DNA of 64,000 bases from Algorimicrobium hallyeonense (GTDB lineage Bacteria; Bacteroidota; Bacteroidia; Flavobacteriales; Flavobacteriaceae): assembly GCF_042657385.1 (NCBI RefSeq), contig NZ_JBHSLA010000006.1:62001-126000 (forward strand), written 5' to 3'. Under the pieces are notes generated by a model that was not told the DNA's origin, made no database searches, and was given only the letters and a program-made list of their open reading frames with translations. The stretch's first letter is position 1; the number at the start of each line of letters is the position of its first letter. Made by a program: the position numbers and the translations under genes. Shown here one piece after another: positions 1-8,583 of this stretch.

Positions 1-191
1 TAAGGAAAGGCATAATCTTGCGGCAATAATTGCATGCCGATTGCTGTTTGAATGGCCTCATGTCCTCGGGATGTTGCATGTACATATTTGGATACTTGCT
101 TGAAATTTGCTTCATACAATTCCGCCATGGCTTTGGCTGTACATAAATTTGTGAATCCTTTTTTTAATATATCTTTGTCTAAAATACTCAT
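1..191 (-). CDS. Branched-chain 2-oxoacid dehydrogenase E1 component, N-terminal part (runs off window)
   Basis: Only the first 63 codons are in the window; the gene continues past position 1. The peptide begins MSILDKDILKKGF and contains HATSRGHEAIQTAIGMQL followed by LPQDYAFP, the typical N-terminal signature of thiamine-diphosphate E1 alpha subunits of branched-chain 2-oxoacid dehydrogenase. In Bacteroidota this E1 is commonly an alpha-beta fusion of about 660-690 residues; whether this one is fused cannot be seen. It lies directly downstream of the E2 gene on the same strand, so the two probably form one oxidative decarboxylation complex for branched-chain 2-oxoacids. The ATG start lies at 189-191. 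Confidence 0.85.
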   Translation of the reverse strand, partial: MSILDKDILKKGFTNLCTAKAMAELYEANFKQVSKYVHATSRGHEAIQTAIGMQLLPQDYAFP

Positions 192-205
192 ATTTAACTT
201 TTTTT

Positions 206-287
206 GGGCGTTACCCGAGAGGGTCGGGCTTTTCGCTATATCTTTTTTGCGAAAAACAAAAAAGGATGCCGCTTCAATCCCTAACGC
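206..287 (+). repeat. Family B interspersed repeat, copy 1
   Basis: A GC-richer 82-bp block starts GGGCGTTACCC, includes GGGTCGGGCTTTTCGC and ends CAATCCCTAACGC. Related blocks recur inverted at 1674-1762 and 5913-5988. It occupies the gap between the E1 and E2 genes. It resembles intergenic repeats I remember from flavobacterial genomes. No coding potential or transposase is seen. Confidence 0.65.
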
Positions 288-342
288 GAAATATTACTAA
301 ACACCTCAACATTTTTTAAAACGTTTAAGGTCTTTTTAATTA

Positions 343-1644
343 TTAGATTTTTCTATCCTCATCAAATTGCTCAAAATAATCGGCAACACGACGCACAAAA
401 CTACCGCCTAAAAAGCCATCCACCACACGATGGTCAAATGACAATGATAAATACATCATACTACGAATAGCAATTTCATCACCTTTTTCTGTTTCCATGA
501 CTTCAGCGCGTTTTTTAATAATTCCTAATGCTAAAATAGCAACTTCAGGTTGGTTGATAATTGGGGTTCCCATAACGCTACCAAAGGTTCCAACGTTGGA
601 TATGGTAAACGTACTACCTTTAATATCATCACCACTTAATTTATTTTCTCGCGCTTTATTAGCTAGCGCATTTACGTTTTCGGCAATCGTTTTTAAATCT
701 TTAGAATCCGCATTTTTTACGACAGGAACAATTAAATTCCCACTCGGCAAGGCCGTTGCCATTCCGATATTGATATCTTCTTTAACAATAATGTTATTGC
801 CATCTACAGAAGCATTGATATTTGGATAATCCTTAACAGCTTTAGCAACCGCTTCCACAAATAAAGGCGTGAATGTTAAACGCTCCCCATATTTTTCCTG
901 AAAGGCTTTTTTATTCGCATTTCGCCAGTTAACCATATTGGTCATATCGGCTTCTACATAAGCGGTAACGTGTGGTGCTGTATGCTTTGAATACACCATA
1001 TGATCAGCTATCATTTGGCGCATTCTGTCCATTTCTACAACTTTCCCTTTACCTTTATCAAAGGTCAATTGGGGAATTCTATAAGCCGTAGGATCTTGTG
1101 CTACGGCTTGCGAAAATTGATACGGACGACCTTCTTTTATATAATTAAACACATCACTTTTGCGCAATCTGCCTTCATGACCGGTTGCAGGAATTCTGGC
1201 TAGTTCCTCAAAACTAATATGTTGTTCTTTAGCTATTTTAATAACTAAAGGGGAAAAAAATGTATTTGCGTTTATATTTGAAAATGCTGCTGGAGCTGAA
1301 ACCGATGGAATTGGTTTTGGTTTATTATCTTTTTTCTGCTTTTGGGCGTCTTGGCTAGCGCTCTGACTGACAGAATCGGCTTTTGGTTTTACATTTCGTT
1401 CTTCTGAAACCTCTAAAATGGCAATAACCGCTCCTACCGGAACAACATCTTTGGCTTGAAACAGCGTTTCTACCAAAGTTCCAGATGCAGGTGCTGGTAC
1501 CTCATTGTCCACTTTATCTGTGGCGACTTCTAGAATAATATCGCCTTCTTCAAAGGTGTCGCCAATGTTTATTAACCAGTTGATGATGGTTCCTTCTGTT
1601 ATACTTTCGCCCATTTTGGGCATTTTTAAATCAAACTTGGACAT
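343..1644 (-). CDS. Dihydrolipoamide acyltransferase, E2 of 2-oxoacid dehydrogenase complex
   Basis: This acyltransferase carries the acyl group on a lipoyl lysine and transfers it to CoA. Domains in order: an N-terminal lipoyl domain with the lysine motif EVATDKVDNEVPAP around residue 45, an Ala/Pro/Lys-rich linker, a peripheral-subunit-binding domain (SPLVIKIAKEQHISFEELARI), and a catalytic domain ending with the active-site motif DHRVVDG. At 433 residues it has the usual size. A start nine codons upstream is possible, but MSKFDLKMPKMGES is the normal beginning of the lipoyl domain. The adjacent E1 points to a branched-chain 2-oxoacid complex rather than pyruvate or 2-oxoglutarate dehydrogenase. 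Confidence 0.92.
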   Translation of the reverse strand: MSKFDLKMPKMGESITEGTIINWLINIGDTFEEGDIILEVATDKVDNEVPAPASGTLVETLFQAKDVVPVGAVIAILEVSEERNVKPKADSVSQSASQDAQKQKKDNKPKPIPSVSAPAAFSNINANTFFSPLVIKIAKEQHISFEELARIPATGHEGRLRKSDVFNYIKEGRPYQFSQAVAQDPTAYRIPQLTFDKGKGKVVEMDRMRQMIADHMVYSKHTAPHVTAYVEADMTNMVNWRNANKKAFQEKYGERLTFTPLFVEAVAKAVKDYPNINASVDGNNIIVKEDINIGMATALPSGNLIVPVVKNADSKDLKTIAENVNALANKARENKLSGDDIKGSTFTISNVGTFGSVMGTPIINQPEVAILALGIIKKRAEVMETEKGDEIAIRSMMYLSLSFDHRVVDGFLGGSFVRRVADYFEQFDEDRKI

Positions 1645-1673
1645 TATTTGTTCTAATTTTAATTTATTCAACC

Positions 1674-1762
1674 AGCGTTAGCGATTGAACGGTTTGTTTG
1701 AGCTCTCGCGACCTTTTTGTCGTGAAGCGAGTAGTGAAAGCGCGACCCTTGTGGTAACGCCC
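1674..1762 (-). repeat. Family B interspersed repeat, copy 2 (inverted)
   Basis: This block begins GCGTTAGCGATTGAA and ends GACCCTTGTGGTAACGCCC, the reverse orientation of copy 1, with a diverged middle. It fills the whole gap between paaY and the E2 gene, ending two bases from the paaY stop codon. Confidence 0.6.
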
Positions 1763-1764
1763 AA

Positions 1765-2361
1765 TTATTTCTTCATAAAATCGCGTAGTGTTTTATACAC
1801 ATCTTCTTGAATTTTCATGTTTTCAGGTACTTCGCGAAGTGCCTCTACCTCCTCTAAACTTTCATGACAGTCGGCAGGTAATTGTTGATACAATTGAGTG
1901 CCTTTAGTTTTCCAAGCAATCATGTCATCTGATACGGCTTTAATCACTTTTGCTGGATTTCCAACCACTAAACTCCGGTTTGGAATTTTAGTTTCCGCTC
2001 TAACGAATGCCATAGCTCCTACGATACTTTCATCTCCAATTTCGGCATCGTCCATAATAACAGCATTCATACCTATTAAGCAATTACGCCCCAAATTAGC
2101 ACCATGAATGATGGCACCGTGCCCCACATGAGCACTTTCTTTTAAGGTGATGGATTTACCCGGGAACATATGAACAGTACAGTTTTCTTGAACATTTACG
2201 CCATCTTCCAAAATAATTTGTCCCCAATCACCACGAATGGCAGCGCCAGGACCAATGTAACAGTTTTTTCCAATAATAACATTTCCAGTTACGGCAGCTA
2301 GTGGGTGCACGAAACTGGATTCGTGAACCACTGGTGTATAACCTTTGAATGAATAAATCAT
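1765..2361 (-). CDS. paaY: PaaY-type hexapeptide-repeat thioesterase
   Basis: A left-handed beta-helix protein of 198 residues with isoleucine/valine hexapeptide repeats from about residue 15 to 135 (VIIGKNCYIGPGAAIRGDWG, CTVHMFPG, HVGHGAIIHGANLGRNCLIG). The metal-binding histidines of gamma-carbonic-anhydrase-like folds are visible in VHMFPG and GHGAIIHGA. The C-terminal helical tail and the place in the paa cluster match PaaY. In other bacteria PaaY is a thioesterase that clears dead-end ring-derived CoA esters. It is the last paa gene before the E2/E1 pair. Confidence 0.88.
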   Translation of the reverse strand: MIYSFKGYTPVVHESSFVHPLAAVTGNVIIGKNCYIGPGAAIRGDWGQIILEDGVNVQENCTVHMFPGKSITLKESAHVGHGAIIHGANLGRNCLIGMNAVIMDDAEIGDESIVGAMAFVRAETKIPNRSLVVGNPAKVIKAVSDDMIAWKTKGTQLYQQLPADCHESLEEVEALREVPENMKIQEDVYKTLRDFMKK

Positions 2362-2374
2362 ACTTTTTTTATTA

Positions 2375-2440
2375 TGTCATTACGAGGACAAAGGACGTGG
2401 CAATCTCTTCATGAGATTCATCGCTTTGCTCTGAATAACA
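2375..2440 (+). repeat. Family A interspersed repeat, copy 1
   Basis: A 66-bp imperfect palindrome starts TGTCATTACGAGGAC, has a centre in which AATCTC and GAGATT can pair, and ends CTTTGCTCTGAATAACA. It fills the paaF-paaY gap. A second full copy is at 3211 and half copies lie at 11644 and 12191. It resembles REP-like elements of Bacteroidota. Confidence 0.72.
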
Positions 2441-2442
2441 AT

Positions 2443-3195
2443 TTATTTATATGTTTTTAATTTTTCTTTAGTAAATTCTGAAAGCACTAAACGCCCACTG
2501 GTTGCTGCGCGCTCTGCTAAAAGGTCGTCCCAATTATCGGTACCACTCCAGAATACTTTTTTCATTTCTACCATGGCTTCTGGATTGTAGGTACACAAAT
2601 GTTCGGCTGTTGCTTTTACAGCATTGTCTAAAGCTTCCGTACTTTCATAAACTTGCGTAAATAAGCCCTTTTGTTCCGCCCATTCTGCTGGATAAAACGA
2701 ATTGGCATCAATAGCTATTTGCGACATCGCGCTTAATCCTATTTTACGTTCTATTGCAGGTCCTACAACAAAGGGCCCGATACCAATATTTAATTCACTC
2801 AACTTAATAGCCGCAAATTTTGTTGCCATACAATAATCGGTTGCCGCTGCTAATCCTACACCACCTCCTACTGTTTTTCCTTGAATTCGACCAATTATGA
2901 ATTTTGGACATTTACGCATGGCGTTTATAACATTGGCAAATCCTGAAAAGAAAACTTTTCCTGTGGCTGCATCATCAATATTAATAAGCTCTTCAAAGCT
3001 GGCGCCAGCACAAAAAGTTCTATCGCCGCCACTTTTTAATACAATAACCTTAACATCCTTGTTATTACCTGCATCTGTAATTGTCTGGGCTAATTCTGCC
3101 AAAACATTACCTGGCAAGGAATTGTGTGCTGGATGAAAAAACTCTATGTAGACTACTTCGTTTACTATGTTTTGTTTTACGTATGGTTTTGACAT
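2443..3195 (-). CDS. paaF: Enoyl-CoA hydratase/isomerase, probable PaaF
   Basis: A crotonase-fold protein of 250 residues. The oxyanion-hole segments are RTFCAGASFEEL near residue 60 and GKTVGGGVGLAAATDYCMA near residue 105. In the Paa pathway one crotonase (PaaF) hydrates 2,3-dehydroadipyl-CoA and another (PaaG) isomerises the ring epoxide. This copy sits between paaZ and paaY and lacks the IPDSAGT stretch that marks the other crotonase in the window, so PaaF is the better assignment. The assignment between crotonase subtypes rests on context. Repeat-like DNA flanks the gene on both sides. Confidence 0.78.
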   Translation of the reverse strand: MSKPYVKQNIVNEVVYIEFFHPAHNSLPGNVLAELAQTITDAGNNKDVKVIVLKSGGDRTFCAGASFEELINIDDAATGKVFFSGFANVINAMRKCPKFIIGRIQGKTVGGGVGLAAATDYCMATKFAAIKLSELNIGIGPFVVGPAIERKIGLSAMSQIAIDANSFYPAEWAEQKGLFTQVYESTEALDNAVKATAEHLCTYNPEAMVEMKKVFWSGTDNWDDLLAERAATSGRLVLSEFTKEKLKTYK

Positions 3196-3210
3196 GTTTT
3201 TTTATTTTAT

Positions 3211-3275
3211 TGTCATTGCGAGGACGAAGGACGTGGCGATCTCATGTTGAGATTCTTCGCTTGGCTCTAAATGAC
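3211..3275 (+). repeat. Family A interspersed repeat, copy 2
   Basis: This copy starts TGTCATTGCGAGGACGAAGG and ends GGCTCTAAATGAC, so its ends are inverted repeats of each other. It is closely similar to copy 1 at 2375-2440 and in the same orientation. It fills the paaZ-paaF gap. Confidence 0.75.
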
Positions 3276-3290
3276 TGCTTTCATTTTAAT

Positions 3291-5792
3291 TTATATTAGT
3301 CCAAATTGTTCAAAGTGATGATTCAAATGCTTTCTTTCTAAAAGATAGGACTCGTATCTATTCAATTCTCCAAAGACCAAATTTTTCAATTTTGCATCAG
3401 GATTTTCTTTAAAAAATTCGAGATATTTTTCACGTTGCTCTTTAAATTTCTCAATAGCCTTCGCCAAATCTGGATATTTTAAAGGCTCTAATATATCTTT
3501 TTCCAAAAGGGGGAAATTTGTTCCTTTAGGAAACTTCTCATAATTATAAAGACTAGCATGTACCTTTTCTAGAATTTTTTCTGGCGTTGCAATATCAAAA
3601 TCTTGAATTTCTCCTGCTGCAATTTTATAGGTAAACTCTAAATGCTCTAACATGTGTTGTGGTGTCATAACACCCCATTTAGGTTTCGTATCCGCAGATA
3701 GTTTATTAAGACAGGCATCAATTTTTTCTGAAGTCATCTCAATAAAGGTTTCTTGCTTTTTCTGAACCATGGTTAAAACAGTTGCAAAAGCCACTTTTTC
3801 ATCGGTTAAGGCATCAAAGACCTCCACATACCATTTAACGATTCCCGAAGGATGTTCTGCTGAAGCGACATCTCGATCTACTTTTTGTTGACAGGTTAAT
3901 CGGGCATAAATGGTATCATTATGATATAATGGACGCAGGAAACGGCATTCTTCTAAACCATAATTGGCTGCTACAGGCCCTTTATTTGGGTAAACAAATA
4001 GTCCCGCTGCAGCCGCAATAATTAAATACCCGTGAGCCGTACGTTTTTCAAAAATACTTCCGTCCAATGATGTGATATCTGTATGCGCATAGAAATGATC
4101 CCATGTTAGGTTTGCAAAGTTGATGATATCGGTATCTGTAAACGTACGTTTGTGCGTTTTAAGCGACATACCTGGTTGAATGTCTTCCCAATGGTATTTA
4201 AACGGGTGCTGATCGGCTTCTTTATACTCGGCATTCTGCTGATAGATTCCCGTAATTTCTGTTAAGGTTGTGGGTGACCCTTGGATAGCCGTACGTTGCA
4301 AGTAATGTTTAATACCGCGCATACCGCCCATTTCTTCGCCTCCTCCAGCGCGACCTGGACCGCCATGGACCAAATTTGGTAATGGCGAACCATGACCTGT
4401 ACTTTCTTTTGCCATATCGCGATTCATAACTAAAATACGCCCATGATGACTGGCCGCGTTTACAACATAATCTTTTGCAATCTTATTATCATAAGTCGCT
4501 ATAGACGACACTAATGAACCTTTACCCAGTTGGGCAAGCGTAATAGCTTCATCTAAATTTTTATAGGGCATAATGGTACTAACCGGACCAAAAGCTTCTG
4601 TTTCATGAACGGCTAAATTGGTAAATGGATTATCCTCACGAAGTAATATAGGTGCTAAAAATGCGCCTTTTTTAGCGTCGGCTCCAATCGTTTCTATTTT
4701 ATCTAAATCGCCATACACAATACTAGCTGTTTTAGCCAATTCTTGAACGCGATCTCTCACTTCCTGGACTTGATCTTTACTAACCAAAGCTCCCATTCTA
4801 ACTTCTTTTAATCGCGGATCGCCAATAGTAATTTTATCAAGTGCTTTTCCTAGCGCCATTTGAACATCTTCTACTAAATTTTGCGGAACGATGATACGAC
4901 GGATAGCGGTACATTTTTGACCACATTTTACGGTCATTTCATTGCGGACTTCTTTGATGAATAAGTCAAATTCAGGTGTGCCTGGTACGGCATCTTCTCC
5001 TAAAACGGATGCATTTAATGAATCGGCTTCCATGTTGAAGGGTACCGATTCCTCTAAAATACGTTTATGAGATTTTAAAAGTCTTCCCGTTGTTGCCGAT
5101 CCTGTAAAGGTAACCACATCTTGCGACTCGACCGTATCTAAAATAGTTCGTGCTGATCCCGAAATAAGTTGAAGCGCACCTTCCGGCAATATGTTAGATG
5201 CAATAATTTCCCGCACCACAGCCTCCGTTAAAAAAGACGTGTTTGTTGCCGGTTTCACGACGGCTGGAACTCCAGCCATCCAGTTGGTTGCACATTTTTC
5301 TAACATACCCCAAACTGGAAAGTTAAAAGCATTAATATGAACAGCCACACCGCGTTTTGGCACCATAATATGATGTGCCATAAAACGACCACCTCGTGAT
5401 AAATCGATTGGATCGCCTTCTACGTGATAGGATTGATTTGGAAATAATTTCCGCAACGAGGCATTGGCGAATAAGTTTCCAAAGCCACCTTCAATATCAA
5501 TCCAGCTATCAATTTTAGTTGCACCAGTTCGGTAACTTAACTCGTAAAATTGATTTTTACGCTTTGTAAGATATAATGCCAAACTTTTAAGCATATTACC
5601 ACGCTCTTGAAAGGTCATTTTTCGAAGTTTCTCGCCACCTTTGGTTCGTCCATATTGAAGAATTTCGCCAAAATCTAATCCTTGTGTGTCTGATAATGCC
5701 ACCACTTCTCCGGTAATAGCATCAAACATAGGGACACCGTCGCCTTTACCTTCTATCCATTGTCCTGTGACGTAATTTTGTGTTTTTTTCAT
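3291..5792 (-). CDS. paaZ: PaaZ: oxepin-CoA hydrolase / semialdehyde dehydrogenase with extra DinB-like C-terminal domain
   Basis: Bifunctional ring-opening enzyme of aerobic phenylacetate catabolism. Residues 1 to about 520 form an aldehyde dehydrogenase domain with general-base glutamate in NMEADSLNAS and catalytic cysteine in CGQKCTAIRR. Residues about 530-680 form a MaoC-type hotdog hydratase with the motif WDHFYAHTD. PaaZ is usually about 680 residues; this protein has 833. The additional 150 residues include WGVMTPQHMLEHLEF and end with KHLNHHFEQFGLI, a layout typical of DUF1569 proteins of the DinB superfamily. The reading frame is open throughout, so this is a true in-frame fusion. 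Assignment of the first two domains is firm; the third is a motif-level inference. Confidence 0.92.
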   Translation of the reverse strand: MKKTQNYVTGQWIEGKGDGVPMFDAITGEVVALSDTQGLDFGEILQYGRTKGGEKLRKMTFQERGNMLKSLALYLTKRKNQFYELSYRTGATKIDSWIDIEGGFGNLFANASLRKLFPNQSYHVEGDPIDLSRGGRFMAHHIMVPKRGVAVHINAFNFPVWGMLEKCATNWMAGVPAVVKPATNTSFLTEAVVREIIASNILPEGALQLISGSARTILDTVESQDVVTFTGSATTGRLLKSHKRILEESVPFNMEADSLNASVLGEDAVPGTPEFDLFIKEVRNEMTVKCGQKCTAIRRIIVPQNLVEDVQMALGKALDKITIGDPRLKEVRMGALVSKDQVQEVRDRVQELAKTASIVYGDLDKIETIGADAKKGAFLAPILLREDNPFTNLAVHETEAFGPVSTIMPYKNLDEAITLAQLGKGSLVSSIATYDNKIAKDYVVNAASHHGRILVMNRDMAKESTGHGSPLPNLVHGGPGRAGGGEEMGGMRGIKHYLQRTAIQGSPTTLTEITGIYQQNAEYKEADQHPFKYHWEDIQPGMSLKTHKRTFTDTDIINFANLTWDHFYAHTDITSLDGSIFEKRTAHGYLIIAAAAGLFVYPNKGPVAANYGLEECRFLRPLYHNDTIYARLTCQQKVDRDVASAEHPSGIVKWYVEVFDALTDEKVAFATVLTMVQKKQETFIEMTSEKIDACLNKLSADTKPKWGVMTPQHMLEHLEFTYKIAAGEIQDFDIATPEKILEKVHASLYNYEKFPKGTNFPLLEKDILEPLKYPDLAKAIEKFKEQREKYLEFFKENPDAKLKNLVFGELNRYESYLLERKHLNHHFEQFGLI

Positions 5793-5912
5793 CGATAATT
5801 TTATTTATCGTTCCCTTTAAAATGGGAAACTGATTTATGTCTTATTGCTATAATTCCCATTGCATAGGAATCACATCAAGTGACGTTATTTTTTTTTTAT
5901 CTACCTGCGTCC

Positions 5913-5988
5913 GCGTTAGGGATTGAGGCTTTGTTGGAGCGCCTTGAAAAGCGCGACTGCCGAAAGCCCGACCCTTGTGGGAACGCCC
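5913..5988 (-). repeat. Family B interspersed repeat, copy 3 (inverted)
   Basis: A block starting GCGTTAGGGATTGAGGC and ending CCCTTGTGGGAACGCCC, read on the plus strand. Its ends match copies 1 and 2. It lies in the 201-bp gap between paaJ and paaZ, five bases from the paaJ stop. Confidence 0.65.
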
Positions 5989-5993
5989 GAAAA

Positions 5994-7208
5994 CTATAAA
6001 TTCGCATTCTCAATAACCGCTGCATATCCCTGACCAACGCCAATGCACATGGTTACTAAAGCATACTTTTTACCTGTTTCCTTGAGCTCTAAAGCCGCAG
6101 AATACGTGGTTCTTGTTCCTGTAACACCCAGTGGATGACCGATGGCGATGGCACCACCATTTGGATTTAATCGTGGATCGTTATCTGCTAATCCCCAAGC
6201 GCGTGTACATGCCAAGGCTTGTGCTGCAAAAGCCTCATTGAGTTCTATAACATCCATATCTGCCATGGTTAAACCGGACTTTTTTAATGCTTTCTTGGAG
6301 GCCTCAACGGGTCCGATGCCCATAATTCTTGGTTCGACTCCCACCACCGCCGAACTCACGATGCGTGCTAATGGTTTTAAATTGTATTTTTTAACCGCAT
6401 CTTCAGACGCAATAATAGTGGCTGCTGCTCCATCATTTAAACCCGATGAATTTCCTGCAGTAACGCTTCCACCTTCAGTTTTGAAAGCACCTCGTAATTT
6501 ACCTAAAATTTCTAATGATGTATTTGGTTTTACAAATTCATCCTTTGAAAATTGAACCGGGTCTTTTTTACGTTGTGGAATTTCAACCGTAACAATTTCT
6601 TTTGCTAGTCGGCCGTTTTCTTGCGCTTTTGCGGCTTTCATTTGACTCCAATAAGCAAACTTATCTTGGTCTTCGCGCGAAATATTATATTTTTCCACGA
6701 GATTTTCAGCCGTTTGTCCCATACCATCGGTGCCAAACATTTTTTGCATTTTAGGATTAATGAAACGCCAGCCAAAACTAGAATCGTACATTTTGGCATC
6801 GGTTCCAAATCCTTTTGATGGTTTTGCAATAACGTAGGGTCCACGCGTCATGTTTTCAACACCTCCCGAAATAAATAAATCGCCATCGCTTGCTTTAATC
6901 GCTCTATTGGCATGAATAATTGCTGATAATCCGGAGCTACATAATCTGTTAACTGTTTCGCCGGGAACTGTAACGGGAAGACCCGCTAAAAGTGAGGCCA
7001 TTCTAGCAACATTACGATTATCTTCACCGGCTTGATTGGCACAGCCAAGAATAACATCGTCATAGGCTTCTTTGGGAATGTTTGGATTTCGTTTTACGAG
7101 CTCTGCAATAACTATTGCGGCTAAATCGTCTGTTCGGACGGCTGATAATGTTCCTTGATAACTTCCAATTGGCGTTCTGATGCCGTCTATTATATATGCT
7201 TGTTTCAT
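5994..7208 (-). CDS. paaJ: 3-oxoadipyl-CoA/3-oxo-5,6-dehydrosuberyl-CoA thiolase
   Basis: A 404-residue thiolase, the standard length. The nucleophilic cysteine is C90 in VNRLCSSGLSA; the other catalytic residues are in GHPLGVTG and the C-terminal CIGVGQGYA. In the Paa pathway it cleaves the ring-opened C8 intermediate and later 3-oxoadipyl-CoA, giving acetyl-CoA and finally succinyl-CoA. It is collinear with paaZ and separated from it by a gap carrying repeat-like DNA. An acetoacetyl-CoA thiolase role cannot be excluded by sequence alone, but its position decides for PaaJ. Confidence 0.9.
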   Translation of the reverse strand: MKQAYIIDGIRTPIGSYQGTLSAVRTDDLAAIVIAELVKRNPNIPKEAYDDVILGCANQAGEDNRNVARMASLLAGLPVTVPGETVNRLCSSGLSAIIHANRAIKASDGDLFISGGVENMTRGPYVIAKPSKGFGTDAKMYDSSFGWRFINPKMQKMFGTDGMGQTAENLVEKYNISREDQDKFAYWSQMKAAKAQENGRLAKEIVTVEIPQRKKDPVQFSKDEFVKPNTSLEILGKLRGAFKTEGGSVTAGNSSGLNDGAAATIIASEDAVKKYNLKPLARIVSSAVVGVEPRIMGIGPVEASKKALKKSGLTMADMDVIELNEAFAAQALACTRAWGLADNDPRLNPNGGAIAIGHPLGVTGTRTTYSAALELKETGKKYALVTMCIGVGQGYAAVIENANL

Positions 7209-7221
7209 GTTGATTTTCTTT

Positions 7222-8082
7222 CTAATTTAAAATTACGGAAAAGGTATCGCCTTGTTTGATGTCGCCTGTTTTAAATCCTTTCATAAACCAGAACATGCGT
7301 TGTTCTGAAGTTCCATGTGTAAAGGAATCTGGTGTAACATCGCCTCGGACTCTTCGTTGAATAGCATCATCTCCAACCGCATTGGCTGCGCTTAACGCTT
7401 CTTCGATATCGCCTTCTTCTAAATATTTTTTATTGTGATGCGCCCAAACGCCGGCATAAAAATCGGCTTGTAATTCTTGGGCAACGGATAATTTATTGGC
7501 TTCCGTTTTATTTGTTTGTTGTTGTAACTGTCTTACCTTTTTTGAGGTTCCGATTATAGTTTGAATATGGTGTCCAATTTCATGAGCGGTAACGTAAGCT
7601 ATAGCAAAGTCGCCACCTTTGGCTCCAAAACGTGTTTTTAGCTCATCAAAAAACACGAGATCCATATATAATTTTTGATCCGCTGGACAATAAAAAGGTC
7701 CAGATGCTGAACTGGCATTTCCACAACCGCTCGTTACTGCGTCTGTAAATAATACCATGGTAGGTTCTTGATAATTGCCAAGATTATTTTCTCTGAAAAT
7801 CTGACTCCAAACATCTTCCGTATCTGCTAAAACGGTTGCAACAAAACTTCCGACTTCTTTTTCTTGAGCAGTTAATGCTCTTTGTTCCACTTGTTGTGTT
7901 GAACCACCTTGATTAATTTGCTCTAAAATAGGTGCAATTTGCTGTCCGGTTTCTCCTCCAAAAAGTTGTAAAAGAATTACAACAACGGCTACAATACCAC
8001 CGCCAGCTACTAGTTTCCCTTTGGAACCCATACCTCTTCGATCTTCAACATTTCCGCTTTGTCTTCTACCTTTCCATTTCAT
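7222..8082 (-). CDS. Neutral zinc metallopeptidase (YpfJ-like) in the paa cluster
   Basis: This 286-residue protein has a basic N-terminus, one membrane segment at about residues 23-42 (KLVAGGGIVAVVVILLQLFGG), a linker rich in Gln, and a metallopeptidase domain with the zinc motif HEIGHHIQ (His167, Glu168, His171). C120 and C132 flank the segment GNASSASGPFYCPADQ typical of the YpfJ family. The active domain is probably extracytoplasmic. The substrate is unknown. It is 13 bp from paaJ and 38 bp from paaI, so it is likely transcribed with them, though it has no known part in phenylacetate breakdown. Confidence 0.85.
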   Translation of the reverse strand: MKWKGRRQSGNVEDRRGMGSKGKLVAGGGIVAVVVILLQLFGGETGQQIAPILEQINQGGSTQQVEQRALTAQEKEVGSFVATVLADTEDVWSQIFRENNLGNYQEPTMVLFTDAVTSGCGNASSASGPFYCPADQKLYMDLVFFDELKTRFGAKGGDFAIAYVTAHEIGHHIQTIIGTSKKVRQLQQQTNKTEANKLSVAQELQADFYAGVWAHHNKKYLEEGDIEEALSAANAVGDDAIQRRVRGDVTPDSFTHGTSEQRMFWFMKGFKTGDIKQGDTFSVILN

Positions 8083-8120
8083 ATGGTTTTAGTTTTAGTG
8101 TTATTTTCTGTTTATTATTT

Positions 8121-8528
8121 TTACTCCCAATTTTTATTGGTGCGATATACTACACCTTTAAAAAGCGCGACCAATTCTTCACCTCGTTTGACCTCAATTA
8201 TATTAAAGCCTAGTTTGTTTTTAACACTCTCTATAACGGATTCTGCCACAATATAATCTCCTTCGTTTAAAGCTTCAATATGATTAATACTCGTTTCAAT
8301 TGACACGGCATATTTTCCATGCGTGTTTGCTGAAAAACCAAAAGCAGTATCCGCTAAAGAATAACTGATTCCACCATGCGCTTTATTCATACTGTTGAGC
8401 ATATCTTTTCTAATAGTCATACCCACTTTACAACGTCCAATTTCACATTCTAGAATTTCGATACCTAACCATTGGCTATAGGCATCTTGGGATAACATCT
8501 TTTTAGGTATGAGGTGGCCTTTAATCAT
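8121..8528 (-). CDS. paaI: PaaI hotdog-fold thioesterase
   Basis: A 135-residue single hotdog domain with the PaaI-type signature AHGGISYSLADTAFGFSAN near residue 45 and IETSINHIEALNEGDYI near residue 75. PaaI hydrolyses aryl- or hydroxyphenylacetyl-CoA esters and is thought to release CoA trapped in dead-end intermediates. It lies between the metallopeptidase gene and an inserted S23 gene on the same strand. Confidence 0.9.
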   Translation of the reverse strand: MIKGHLIPKKMLSQDAYSQWLGIEILECEIGRCKVGMTIRKDMLNSMNKAHGGISYSLADTAFGFSANTHGKYAVSIETSINHIEALNEGDYIVAESVIESVKNKLGFNIIEVKRGEELVALFKGVVYRTNKNWE

Positions 8529-8583
8529 AGTACAATTGTGGTGAGAGATGAGTGGTGAGTAAACAAATTATATTTTAAAACCA

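Noticed and set aside
52..300. Plus-strand open frame of 82 codons over the E1 start region
   Set aside because: It covers the E1 start on the other strand and a repeat; the E1 peptide has clear family residues, the plus frame has none.
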